Below, piece by piece: positions 19,269 to 28,275 of a stretch of DNA of 64,000 bases; the first letter of the stretch is position 1; the number at the start of each line of letters is the position of its first letter. A program made the position numbers and the translations under genes. The DNA is taken from the NCBI RefSeq assembly GCF_007197995.1, contig NZ_VKKH01000001.1, positions 186,001 to 250,000 of the forward strand, in the 5' to 3' direction. The notes under the pieces are model-generated. The model searched no databases, was not told where the DNA came from, and worked only from the letters and a program-made list of their open reading frames with translations. Source of the DNA: Aliiglaciecola sp. M165 (GTDB lineage Bacteria; Pseudomonadota; Gammaproteobacteria; Enterobacterales; Alteromonadaceae).

Positions 19269-20141
19269 ATGCTGAGACTCGATGACGGATTTTCTCGCGG
19301 CCGCCCAGAATTTAAGGCTGAAGTTCAGCACTTACAACGTTCGTTGAATCTCATTGGGTTTCAAATGGTAGCTGACGGTTTTTTTGGAACAGCGACTCAA
19401 GAAGCGGTAAAGCTGATCCAGCAATCTCACGGGTTACATGAAAGTGGAGAAGTCGACACAAAAACCTGGCAAGTGATTGAACAACGGATGGTGGGCAACA
19501 TCATCGCCAATGAGAATGTTAGTCAAGTCACCCCCGTTTTCAACCAAACCCAAACTGCACCAGCGCAGAATTCCTTGTTGGCAGGCTTTCGTGGAGATTT
19601 GGCCTGGATCCACGCGCGAGAAGGCCATGCAGGCAAAGCTTATTGGCCGGGCGGTGCCTCGGGAGTAACGCTAGACCCGGGGTTTGATTTGGGCCAACAA
19701 GATCACGAAGAACTAAACGAACAATATTCGAACATTCTCAACGCAGATCAACTTTCTGCATGCCAACATTGCATAGGGTTAAAAGGTCGAAAAGCTAAAA
19801 GCCACCTCAATCGTTCAGCCACTTTGTTAGGTATTAGAGTGAGCAAAGGTCAGGCACTTAACATTTTCCCGACAATCGTACATCCCTACTGGGTAGCAAT
19901 TTGTAAACGTTTCCCTCAACTGAAACATGAAAATACGCCTCATGCCGTACAAACCGCTTTGCTGTCGTTAGCGTTTAATCGCGGAGCGAATAACCGTGCA
20001 CTTGCTATATTGAGTTCTCCCCTTTCACAGGGTGATTGGTCAGGATGCGCAAACTTAATCAGAAGCATGCAGCAAGACCACGCATTAGAAGGAATTAGAA
20101 GACGTCGCAAAATGGAAGCCAATCTTATAGCGCCCAATTAG
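19269..20141 (+). CDS. Peptidoglycan-binding, pesticin/lysozyme-like muramidase
   Basis: A 290-aa protein. Residues ~14-72 are a PG_binding_1 domain (VQHLQRSLNLIGF, then ADGFFGTATQEAVKLIQ). After a linker, ~107-290 resembles the pesticin C-terminal / T4-lysozyme-like muramidase: catalytic Glu118 in HAREGH, then SGVTLDPGFDLGQ with Thr134 and Asp140, matching the Glu-Thr-Asp order of that family. It would cleave the glycan strand of peptidoglycan. There is no signal peptide, so export must rely on another route, or it acts after lysis. Last gene of a four-gene operon. Confidence 0.8.
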   Translation: MLRLDDGFSRGRPEFKAEVQHLQRSLNLIGFQMVADGFFGTATQEAVKLIQQSHGLHESGEVDTKTWQVIEQRMVGNIIANENVSQVTPVFNQTQTAPAQNSLLAGFRGDLAWIHAREGHAGKAYWPGGASGVTLDPGFDLGQQDHEELNEQYSNILNADQLSACQHCIGLKGRKAKSHLNRSATLLGIRVSKGQALNIFPTIVHPYWVAICKRFPQLKHENTPHAVQTALLSLAFNRGANNRALAILSSPLSQGDWSGCANLIRSMQQDHALEGIRRRRKMEANLIAPN

Positions 20142-20250
20142 GAAATTGTTAGGTTTGGAACAATTAGCATTGTCCTCGTTGGCTTTGAGCAATGATGGAG
20201 TGGCGCTATTTAACGATACTGAAACAATGTCATGCTTACCGTCTTGGCTC

Positions 20251-21774
20251 TCATTCTGCGACGGTTTCCCGAATCTTTATAAACATGGCTCTGCTAACGG
20301 GGACCCGGTGACCCTGTGCAAGCTGCAGTTCGCCATTTCCTGATGGCATACGTTTTAGTTCTGTGATGTATTTTGCATTGACGATATAAGACCTGTGAAC
20401 CTTTAAAAAACCTGATGTCAGCTCGTCTATCAGACGCTGCAAACTACCAGAGAATAGCACTGATTGATCTTTGCAAACCAGCTCAACATAGTCCCCAGCG
20501 GCCTTGCAAAAAATGATGCTGTCCATCGGCACGAGGGTAATTTGACCAGCTGACTTAATCTTGATCACTTGGTCTGCTGGCTTTTCGTACGTAAGCGCTA
20601 ATGCCATTTTGAGTTTTTCTGCCTGATGTTTGGTATTTGATAATTCTTTCTCAAGTGTCACTTTGCGCTTCGATTCGACAACAGTCAGCGCAACTACAAT
20701 AGCAGCAATAAGGTAGTAGAAAAATGAGTCGAGAAATTCATTTTTTGTTACGAATGTGGCCAATAATAACGATAAAAATATCAGCGCGTAGGTATTTTGG
20801 TGGCTAGATGTGCTCGGTTTAATTAGTTTTAGTTTTTGTGCACAGGTCCACAGCAGCCACAAGACAGCAGGGATCTGTACCGCAACAATAGCTTTATAAT
20901 CGTAATCTTCCGTTACAATTTGCACGGCCAAGGTCAAAAGACTGGAAGCAGATACAATTAGCAATAATCGAAATCTAGATACATTGCGAATAGTCACTAG
21001 CAGCAAACATTGACCAAAGAAGAACGCACATAACGCTATTGCAAACAATCTGGCGTCTTGAAGGTAATAAGGGTAAGCGTATATACCCCGGGAAACCTCT
21101 ATCAGCAGCTGTACTATTGCTATGATCACCAATGCTAATAATGGCCTTGATGAGCGTTTGAACCCTCGACTCAGTAAAAAAGCTAACCCAATTAGCATGG
21201 CGCCAAGGGGAACAAATGTCAGAGCGTAATGCTTGTTGTATTCGTCTGTTGTATTAATAAATTCTCCTACATACAAACGATTAAAATACCCCTGGCGAGA
21301 AGTGATGTTTCGATGGCTTGATATTAAAAGCGTTAATGTATTTGCACCCTGATGAACAAAAGACGGATCGACAAAACCTACCCAGTCAAACGCGCCTGCG
21401 ACTTCATTTTCTGGTGTGATAGAGGCTAAGCCTTTACCCCCGATGTAATTGCCGTTGAGATAGGCACTTGCACTCATATTGCCAGAAATGAATAGACCAA
21501 GAGGTTGCTCCGATTCAATCTGTTTAGTGGTTAAGTCTATTGAAATAGTGAGCCAAACAGCAGGGCCAGACATAACGTAGTCGGACAGGTTTATTTCTCG
21601 GCAAGTAGAAAGGGAGAATTCAACGTTACTGATATCCTCCTGGATGGCAGGGCATTCTAAACTTTGACTGAATGCCACAGGCACGAACAAAAAAATGAAA
21701 GAGGATCCAATTACAGAAATAATTTGTCTTAGCAGCACATTGCTTCCAATCACAGAAAAAAAGCGACCATTCAC
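20251..21774 (-). CDS. Membrane-bound LytTR transcription regulator
   Basis: A 507-aa protein with a signal peptide or first helix (~12-36), an extracytoplasmic beta domain (~37-175), about seven to eight membrane helices (~185-365), a short coiled coil, and a C-terminal LytTR DNA-binding domain (~410-507: ITLVPMDSIIFCKAAGDYVEL; FLKVHRSYIVNAKYI). The build resembles 7TMR-DISM receptors with the kinase replaced by LytTR, giving a one-component receptor that binds DNA from the membrane. It is divergent from the serine hydrolase gene at 21968, its likely target. Confidence 0.85.
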   Translation of the reverse strand: MNGRFFSVIGSNVLLRQIISVIGSSFIFLFVPVAFSQSLECPAIQEDISNVEFSLSTCREINLSDYVMSGPAVWLTISIDLTTKQIESEQPLGLFISGNMSASAYLNGNYIGGKGLASITPENEVAGAFDWVGFVDPSFVHQGANTLTLLISSHRNITSRQGYFNRLYVGEFINTTDEYNKHYALTFVPLGAMLIGLAFLLSRGFKRSSRPLLALVIIAIVQLLIEVSRGIYAYPYYLQDARLFAIALCAFFFGQCLLLVTIRNVSRFRLLLIVSASSLLTLAVQIVTEDYDYKAIVAVQIPAVLWLLWTCAQKLKLIKPSTSSHQNTYALIFLSLLLATFVTKNEFLDSFFYYLIAAIVVALTVVESKRKVTLEKELSNTKHQAEKLKMALALTYEKPADQVIKIKSAGQITLVPMDSIIFCKAAGDYVELVCKDQSVLFSGSLQRLIDELTSGFLKVHRSYIVNAKYITELKRMPSGNGELQLAQGHRVPVSRAMFIKIRETVAE

Positions 21775-21967
21775 AGAGAATCGATTTTAATGGAGATATC
21801 CTTCATTAATCATACGCTGAAACCTTGGCAAGGTGTAATGTCTATCTGGTGTTAATAATAAATGCTCACTCCTTAGTCACTTTGCTAGGCAGATAAATCT
21901 AGTATGTGTTTAAGTGAAGTAAGGGTTTTACGCCTAATGCATGATCAACAAAATTGGGAACAAAAAT
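21775..21967. promoter_or_regulatory. divergent promoter region, LytTR regulator / serine hydrolase
   Basis: 193-base gap between divergent genes, the expected place for a LytTR operator (usually imperfect direct repeats about 20 bp apart). I could not fix a specific repeat by eye. Confidence 0.35.
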
Positions 21968-23812
21968 ATGTCACGTTCAACCAGGTTCATTGCCCTAGTC
22001 ATTATCTCGTTAGGCTGCTTATTTGCTTGTGTTGACACTAAGGTTAATCAGAACAACTCTCAAAATGATACTCAAAGCCATGTTAATGACACACCGCCAT
22101 ATGGAATTTGGTTTTGGCGTGATGATGATTTTGCAACTGAGAGAAACGTTAGCGTCTCTAGAGAAGAGCATTCTTGGTCTGCAATGGTCGATGGCAAGGC
22201 AGTGTCGGTCGAGAAAGTAGAAGGCAAATTGGTTTTTGAGTTGCCCAACCATGAACGATTTGTCGGCCAAATTAGTGAGAACAAAGGTTTGGAAGGAACC
22301 TGGTACCAGCCAGAATCTAAGTACTTTTATTCTTCGATGGCGACAAAAATTCTCTTACCTTTAGTTTCAAACAATGAGTGGTCAGGAGATATTACTATTC
22401 AACCAAGGCCATTCCATTTATTCCTTGATGTTTTTAAGGACAATGATGGAAATCCCACAGCGGTTCTACGAAATCCAGAACGCAATGATACGCTTCGCTC
22501 GTCTATTTTCAGTTTAACCAAAGGACCGAGCAAAAACGGCGCTCAAATTTGGCATCTAGTCGCTAAAAGACGCTGCGGTGACATCAAAATACCGCTGCTA
22601 TATTCTGTGAACGATTCACTGCAGCTCACATATAACATGGTTGACCAGCCTGTCGTTTTAAGTCGAGCTAAAACCGACGATTTGGACAAATATTACAGTC
22701 GCTCACCGGGCGAAGCCAATCGTAAACTTACCTCTGTGGAACAAATAGACGACGGCTGGGAGGTTGCACAGGCAAGTGACGTTGGATTCGATAAAGAGAT
22801 ACTCAGCCAACTTGCAAATAAGTTAGCCTCCAACGACCCAAGAGATCGTTCACCTCAACTTCTGCATAGCTTGCTTGTCAGCTATAAAGGTCAACTTGTT
22901 GTTGAAGAATACTATTATGGACATGATCGTGAATCAGTTCACGACACACGCTCTATGGCAAAAGTATTTGGCTCTGTGCTTGTGGGGGCGGCGCAGCAAA
23001 AAGGCTTTGATATTACTCCTGCCTATTCGCCACTTCCCGCTGTGTTTGCGTCACACGGCAAAAAAGTACCTCCGGAAAAATCGTTGATCACCTTAGAGCA
23101 CTTCTTAACTTACACTAGTGGCTTGGATACCAGCGAAGACTCAAATTCAGCCGGATCAGAAGATAGGTTATGGGAACAGCGCAAAGAGGATTTTTGGCTA
23201 TACACGGCTAGGCTTCCAGTACTCCATCCGCCTGGGAAGCTTTATGCATACTCATCCGCCAGTGCAAATATGGTAGGAGCTGCTTTGGAGCAGGTCACAA
23301 GCACTCCGGTAAACGAATTTTTTCATGAGGCCATTGCAAAACCGCTTAACTTTTCCACTTACCATTGGAATTTAACACCAAATGGCAAATCCTATTTGGG
23401 GGGCGGGGTTTATATGCGTCCAAGAGACATCTTAAAAATCGGTGCACTGTATGCTGCAAATGGGAAATGGCAGAACAAACAATTAATTCCTCAAGAGTGG
23501 GTCTCTTTGTCGACAACCACTAAAATCAACATCACGCCGCAAACAACAGGTTTGACTGAAGAAGAGTTTTCCAACAATTATTCCGCCGACGGACAAGGCT
23601 ACATATGGTCAGTAAAGGAAATCCTAGCCGGGAACAATGCCTACAGAAGCTACACAGCATCGGGCAACGGAGGTCAAATGATCATCGTAGTTCCCGACTT
23701 AGAACTGGCAGTTGTTTTTACTGGAGGGAACTATCGCATGTTCTCAGTTTGGGGAAAATGGCGGCAACAGATTGTTGGTGACTTTATCATACCCGCTTTA
23801 AAAATTGAGTAA
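21968..23812 (+). CDS. Serine hydrolase lipoprotein (class C beta-lactamase-like)
   Basis: A 614-aa protein starting at 21968, preceded by TTGGGA; an earlier in-frame ATG at 21941 lacks a site. It has a lipoprotein-type signal (ISLGCLFAC), an N-terminal beta region (~30-240), then a penicillin-binding/beta-lactamase-like domain (~270-600). Catalytic Ser-x-x-Lys is SMAK in DTRSMAKVFG, the Tyr motif is YAYSSAS, and the third motif region is ASGNGGQ. Such enzymes act as esterases or D-aminopeptidases. It is divergent from the LytTR regulator. Confidence 0.87.
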   Translation: MSRSTRFIALVIISLGCLFACVDTKVNQNNSQNDTQSHVNDTPPYGIWFWRDDDFATERNVSVSREEHSWSAMVDGKAVSVEKVEGKLVFELPNHERFVGQISENKGLEGTWYQPESKYFYSSMATKILLPLVSNNEWSGDITIQPRPFHLFLDVFKDNDGNPTAVLRNPERNDTLRSSIFSLTKGPSKNGAQIWHLVAKRRCGDIKIPLLYSVNDSLQLTYNMVDQPVVLSRAKTDDLDKYYSRSPGEANRKLTSVEQIDDGWEVAQASDVGFDKEILSQLANKLASNDPRDRSPQLLHSLLVSYKGQLVVEEYYYGHDRESVHDTRSMAKVFGSVLVGAAQQKGFDITPAYSPLPAVFASHGKKVPPEKSLITLEHFLTYTSGLDTSEDSNSAGSEDRLWEQRKEDFWLYTARLPVLHPPGKLYAYSSASANMVGAALEQVTSTPVNEFFHEAIAKPLNFSTYHWNLTPNGKSYLGGGVYMRPRDILKIGALYAANGKWQNKQLIPQEWVSLSTTTKINITPQTTGLTEEEFSNNYSADGQGYIWSVKEILAGNNAYRSYTASGNGGQMIIVVPDLELAVVFTGGNYRMFSVWGKWRQQIVGDFIIPALKIE

Positions 23813-23868
23813 ACATCCTCTAAGTAGCAAATTTAAACGACGCAATTTGAGCCCTACTGATTACTTTT

Positions 23869-24387
23869 TCACTCCTCTTCAATCGTCACGCTAAAGACCA
23901 GTGCATCATAGTCAGGTGGTGTTTTATGTCCCGGGCTACATCGAAATAGAAAGGTATTTTCGCACTGCGGCTCTACAATCATTCCCGCATTTTCTGTCCA
24001 CTTCTCTTCAAATCGATGATCCCCTCTTTGCTCCGTATATACGTTGTTAATCGACAACTTCTGGGTTTTACTAAACCCTGTATATTCAAAACGAGGCTCG
24101 TATTTTGGGTTGTGCCATGAACGCAGAGTTTTTATTCTCTCACCCTTCTCCAATTCAACATAACCCGCATCGACATGTATATCCATTCCCTGATTTGTGT
24201 CTGGGGCGGACAAAAAATCAACCTTTATTTTGAAACGTTCTGGGACTACCATCCAGTGAGAAGTCTTAACTTTAACACCATCAAATATGATGTAGTCTGG
24301 CCTATTGGCAGCCCCCCCTTTATGGCTTTTGGCCATATCAACCATTGCCTGCTGAATCGTATAATCAACGCTTTTGTATGTCTTCAT
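23869..24387 (-). CDS. Uncharacterised protein
   Basis: A 172-aa soluble, beta-rich protein with no signal peptide and no motif I recognise. It contains aromatic strand pairs (RSWHNPKYEPRFEYTGF) and ends in a short acidic tail. It is convergent with the serine hydrolase gene and 57 bases from its stop. The composition looks like a genuine protein; function unknown. Confidence 0.55.
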   Translation of the reverse strand: MKTYKSVDYTIQQAMVDMAKSHKGGAANRPDYIIFDGVKVKTSHWMVVPERFKIKVDFLSAPDTNQGMDIHVDAGYVELEKGERIKTLRSWHNPKYEPRFEYTGFSKTQKLSINNVYTEQRGDHRFEEKWTENAGMIVEPQCENTFLFRCSPGHKTPPDYDALVFSVTIEEE

Positions 24388-24510
24388 TAATTACGCCTGA
24401 AGTAATCGATGCTAAACCTTAGAGTTTTACATATTGAAAAAGCGATATCCAGGTAACCAACGACACACAACACTTGATTACGAGGATACCGCAAGGACAA
24501 AGGAACTTTG

Positions 24511-25638
24511 TTAGGATTTAAACGGGTCAAAAAATTCTAAAGCTTTGTCGAAGTGTCGTCGCTCGATTAACTGACCTTTTTCGTTGTACAAGTAATTTAT
24601 TGCCGCTGCGCCGCCAAAATAAGGGTTTTCCTGAGGTGTTTTATTACCATCAAAGAACCGATCCCATTCAATGCGGGTATTGTTGGCATTGAGCTGTCGA
24701 TCATGCACCTGAATTGGCTTACCTGTTTTATCAAACTGGATTTCTTTTATAAAACTACCCATGGTGTCATAAGTGTTTTCAGCACGGTGTAAGCCATCTG
24801 AAGATTCCATGGGATAACCTGCACGGTCAAAAAACCTTACTGCGCGCTTGTCTCCTACGTCGTTGTATAGATACTCACCAATGTGAACATTAGGGCCGTT
24901 TCCTTCAACGGCATTTCCTTCTTTGTCATAGACTTGCCAGCGAATAAAGTTGCCGTCTAAATCATAAAAAATGCGGTCAATTGCAGCACCAGAAGTATTG
25001 TTGGTTATCTTGCCAGTTTTGCCAAAATTATACATAAACTGCACTTGTCCTTTGGCGTCAAATTTGAATCGTGTTTCATGAAATTCCACATCTGGGCGCA
25101 ATGTGACCAGGTCCCCTGCAACGCTGTAGCGTTTCTCGACGATGCGTCCTTCGTTGTCCACACTCCAGTGATAACGATGAGCACCAAAGCGGTTGTTCAA
25201 CTTGGTATTGTCATGTTTAAAATAGTGTAAGGCGATTCGTTGCCCGTCATCATCAAGCGTGTATTCAGCATAATGAGGAATGTAATTCGAATGGATTTCT
25301 TGTCCTTGATCATCAAGGTAGTAATGCACTTCTTTATTGTCCGAATAATCAATTCTTACGCCCGCACTAAACCAATAGTAAGTATCAAAACTGCCCAAAT
25401 AAACTGCGGGAGTATTCCCTACAAAACTGCGTATTTCAGATATCCGATTTTGATCATCGTAAATAAATCGATAGTGAATGCGGCTTAGCGCCTCTTTTTT
25501 GTTTAGAGGATGAATACCAACCAAAGGTGAAAAAGGTGTTTCTTGAAACTTCAGATGCGCATAATATTCGACTTTAGCCATTACCTGAGATGCGGCCAAC
25601 AAACCAAAAGTGATCAGCAGTATTTTGATGAATTGCAT
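24511..25638 (-). CDS. Exported protein with YD/RHS-like repeats
   Basis: A 375-aa protein with a signal peptide (MQFIKILLITFGLLAAS, cleavage after VMA). The rest consists of about a dozen copies of a YxYDDxGxxxxxxxFD-type unit (IHYRFIYDDQNRISEIRSF; YLYNEKGQLIERRHFDKAL), the strand pattern of YD/RHS or MORN-like repeats. It lacks the RHS core and a toxin domain, so it is probably a small envelope repeat protein rather than a polymorphic toxin. Confidence 0.7.
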   Translation of the reverse strand: MQFIKILLITFGLLAASQVMAKVEYYAHLKFQETPFSPLVGIHPLNKKEALSRIHYRFIYDDQNRISEIRSFVGNTPAVYLGSFDTYYWFSAGVRIDYSDNKEVHYYLDDQGQEIHSNYIPHYAEYTLDDDGQRIALHYFKHDNTKLNNRFGAHRYHWSVDNEGRIVEKRYSVAGDLVTLRPDVEFHETRFKFDAKGQVQFMYNFGKTGKITNNTSGAAIDRIFYDLDGNFIRWQVYDKEGNAVEGNGPNVHIGEYLYNDVGDKRAVRFFDRAGYPMESSDGLHRAENTYDTMGSFIKEIQFDKTGKPIQVHDRQLNANNTRIEWDRFFDGNKTPQENPYFGGAAAINYLYNEKGQLIERRHFDKALEFFDPFKS

Positions 25639-25973
25639 TTAATGTCCTATGAATTTAAGCAAATTTATCCCGTGATGGTTCGTTTCAAATATTTATTGAA
25701 CGATGCACGAAATATTTCTGTGACTGTTTAACACCTGCTCATTATGAAAAACGCAGACATCGGGACACAAATCCAATTGCACTCATTTTTGTCCAATTTA
25801 AATCCAATGTGGCTATTGATTTGGAAACCAAACAATTTAATTGGTAGATAGTACTTAAATTCTTAGGGCATGCTGAAATATGTAGATCAAAGTGCTCAGT
25901 AGTGCATGAAATTTACAAATATTAATTGAGCTTTAAACAAAGCTATACCGACATTTCTTATCCAGGATTGGGG
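25639..25973. other. non-coding gap
   Basis: 335 AT-rich bases between minus-strand genes. The word TCCAAT occurs three times (near 25775-25812), but no hairpin or box could be defined with confidence. Confidence 0.35.
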
Positions 25974-28085
25974 TTAACTATCAAATAGTGCGACAACTTC
26001 TGTTTCGTTTACCACGTTAACGGTGAGATATAATCGTTGGTTGTGCTCGTTGAACACTAGATTTTTACCTATCGCAACAGTACCAGACGGATACTGCACT
26101 ATTGTTTGTGCTGATTGTGTTGCATAGGTATAGAACATAACACGATCCTGAAGTGAGTCTCGCATAATGTAATAAATCCCTTTGTCAGCAGCATACCAAT
26201 TGCCCCAGTCCTTTTGCTGAAGAGAACCAACTAGCAGATGATCGTTTTTGTTCCCATCTAACTGCCAAATTCCATCGCGATCAGCCTTGCTAATAAAGCG
26301 GTTGCCATTTCGGTGCTGGATAATACCGCCGCCATTGAATGTCTCTTGGCTAGGCGGCGCAACAGAATCTAAAGAATATTTCCATATTTCCCAACGACCC
26401 GTAATTGCAGTTGCCGCATATACAGCTTTACCATCAGGGCTCCATGAAGGCACAAAGTGATCGCCTGCACCTTGGCTAACTTGTAAAACCTGCTTGCCCT
26501 CTACTGACATTCGAAAGACATGTCTAAACTGATGCCCCGCTTGCAACGCAACAAACGCAACAAACTTACCATTAGGTGACGTAACCGCCTGGCTTACATC
26601 ACTATAATTTTCCGGGAACTGATAGGGGGTATTAATATTGTCGTTTATATCAAGGCGAAAGAAAGCTGCCTGATTATTCACGTATTGTGCGTAGTCTATG
26701 TGATTGTTTGCCTCAGAGAATACAGGTTCAGAGTTGGGGGTTTGCTGGTCGTTTAACGGAACAGGCTCAGATTTGGGATCCGTTACATCTACGCTAAGAA
26801 TGTTCTGAATGCTATTCACATTTTCAATCAACAAAATAGATTCATTTGCAGAAATTGAAAGATTTCTCCCCAGTATGTCGAGAGCGGTTGGCAGTTTGTC
26901 TTGTAAATTCTGACGCCACAACCCAGATTGCCCAGCGCGAGTCGATGCAAAAACGATTGTTTGATTGTCTTGCAGCCAACGGATACCGAAGATTTTGGCA
27001 TTGTCGTAAGTCATTCGTGTGGTTTGTTGACTAGCTATGTCATAGACAAAAACATCCTGTGCATTGGTTGACGGGGAGCGTACAAAAGCGATTTTACTAC
27101 CATCATTTGAAAACGCAGATTGCCCATCCAGATACAGCCGAGTTGAAAATGGAATAGGTAAAAGTGACCGCTCACCGCTAGAAACATTTACTTTGTAGAG
27201 CCCACCGATATTTTGTTGTGGTCTTTTGTCAAATACGAGTAGCTCGTTATCATTGTTCGACCAAGCCACTTTGCTTAACAGCGTATCAGTACATTGTGTA
27301 ACTAACTGACTTTGGGCTGTTTCAACGTTTAAAATATAGATGCCGCATCGAGAACGTCCCCGCCCTCTTATAAACGTAATGTACTTTCCGTCTGGTGAAA
27401 ATCGTATGTGGGATTCTGGATCTGGATGATTGGTCAGTTTGATTTCCACTGCCTGTGAAGAACTAGGATTTATAGTTAATTCGCGCAAATAAATATCATA
27501 CTGGCCCTGTGCAAACTTACTATAAGCAAAGTGTTCTCCACCAGGCGATATTGCAGAAAAGACCTCCGTACCTTTTATATTAAGTTGGTTGACCGCTGAA
27601 TTTGCGGCAAATTCATTGAATTGTGTTTGGCTGTCGTGCAGGAAATAATAACTACCTATAGCCAAAAGCATTATTGCGGCAAAGAGCACCGTCGGCACAA
27701 ACCTCTTCTTTAAGGGTGCATCGAAAAGTTCTTCAGGGGTTGCATGCTTTTCCTGTTGAACTGAGACCTTACCAACCTGCTCGTCACTGACAGTCAGTAA
27801 TAGCTGATAGCCTTTTTTAGGAACAGTTAAAATGGCATCACTTTGCATGTCTATTTGTTGCAGATCTGAACGAAGCTGCCATATGGCATTGGTTAATCCC
27901 TTTTTGCCTACAGGTTCATTTCCAAGCCATATTGCGTCAATCAATTCATCACGAGAAACAAGGCGGTGGGAATGCTTGGCCAGATAAATTAGAACCGCCA
28001 TCACCTTGTTCCTCAATGTGATAACCGCCTCATCTTTTAAAAGTTGATTTTTACTTTCATCAACCTGCCAACCACCAATAAGCAT
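25974..28085 (-). CDS. CadC-like membrane regulator with winged helix and TolB-type propeller
   Basis: A 703-aa protein. Residues ~8-100 are an OmpR/CadC-type winged helix (ITLRNKVMAVLIYLAKH; SRDELIDAIWLGNEPVGKKGLTNAIWQLR), then a linker, one membrane helix near 132-150 (VLFAAIMLLAIGSYYFL), and an extracytoplasmic TolB/WD40-like beta-propeller with repeated FSPDGKYITF, WSPDGKAVYAA and similar units. It would sense something in the periplasm and bind DNA directly. It is divergent from the CHRD lipoprotein gene at 28276, the likely target. Confidence 0.88.
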   Translation of the reverse strand: MLIGGWQVDESKNQLLKDEAVITLRNKVMAVLIYLAKHSHRLVSRDELIDAIWLGNEPVGKKGLTNAIWQLRSDLQQIDMQSDAILTVPKKGYQLLLTVSDEQVGKVSVQQEKHATPEELFDAPLKKRFVPTVLFAAIMLLAIGSYYFLHDSQTQFNEFAANSAVNQLNIKGTEVFSAISPGGEHFAYSKFAQGQYDIYLRELTINPSSSQAVEIKLTNHPDPESHIRFSPDGKYITFIRGRGRSRCGIYILNVETAQSQLVTQCTDTLLSKVAWSNNDNELLVFDKRPQQNIGGLYKVNVSSGERSLLPIPFSTRLYLDGQSAFSNDGSKIAFVRSPSTNAQDVFVYDIASQQTTRMTYDNAKIFGIRWLQDNQTIVFASTRAGQSGLWRQNLQDKLPTALDILGRNLSISANESILLIENVNSIQNILSVDVTDPKSEPVPLNDQQTPNSEPVFSEANNHIDYAQYVNNQAAFFRLDINDNINTPYQFPENYSDVSQAVTSPNGKFVAFVALQAGHQFRHVFRMSVEGKQVLQVSQGAGDHFVPSWSPDGKAVYAATAITGRWEIWKYSLDSVAPPSQETFNGGGIIQHRNGNRFISKADRDGIWQLDGNKNDHLLVGSLQQKDWGNWYAADKGIYYIMRDSLQDRVMFYTYATQSAQTIVQYPSGTVAIGKNLVFNEHNQRLYLTVNVVNETEVVALFDS

Positions 28086-28275
28086 ATGTTCTCAACTCAC
28101 TACGACAATGGGCTCAGTATAATCAAAGCCATTATTAAATACGATGCGTTTAACCTTGCAAGTACGGCGATTAGACATTTATTGGACATAAATGAGCAAG
28201 ATTGGATTTGTATCCCCCACCTGAATTTACCCAGACTGTTTCTACATTTGAGACAAAATAAAAAAGGAAGAAATA
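28086..28275. promoter_or_regulatory. divergent promoter region, CadC-like regulator / CHRD lipoprotein
   Basis: 190-base gap expected to hold both promoters. AAAAAGGAAGAAATA before 28276 supplies the ribosome site of the CHRD gene. No specific operator identified. Confidence 0.35.
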
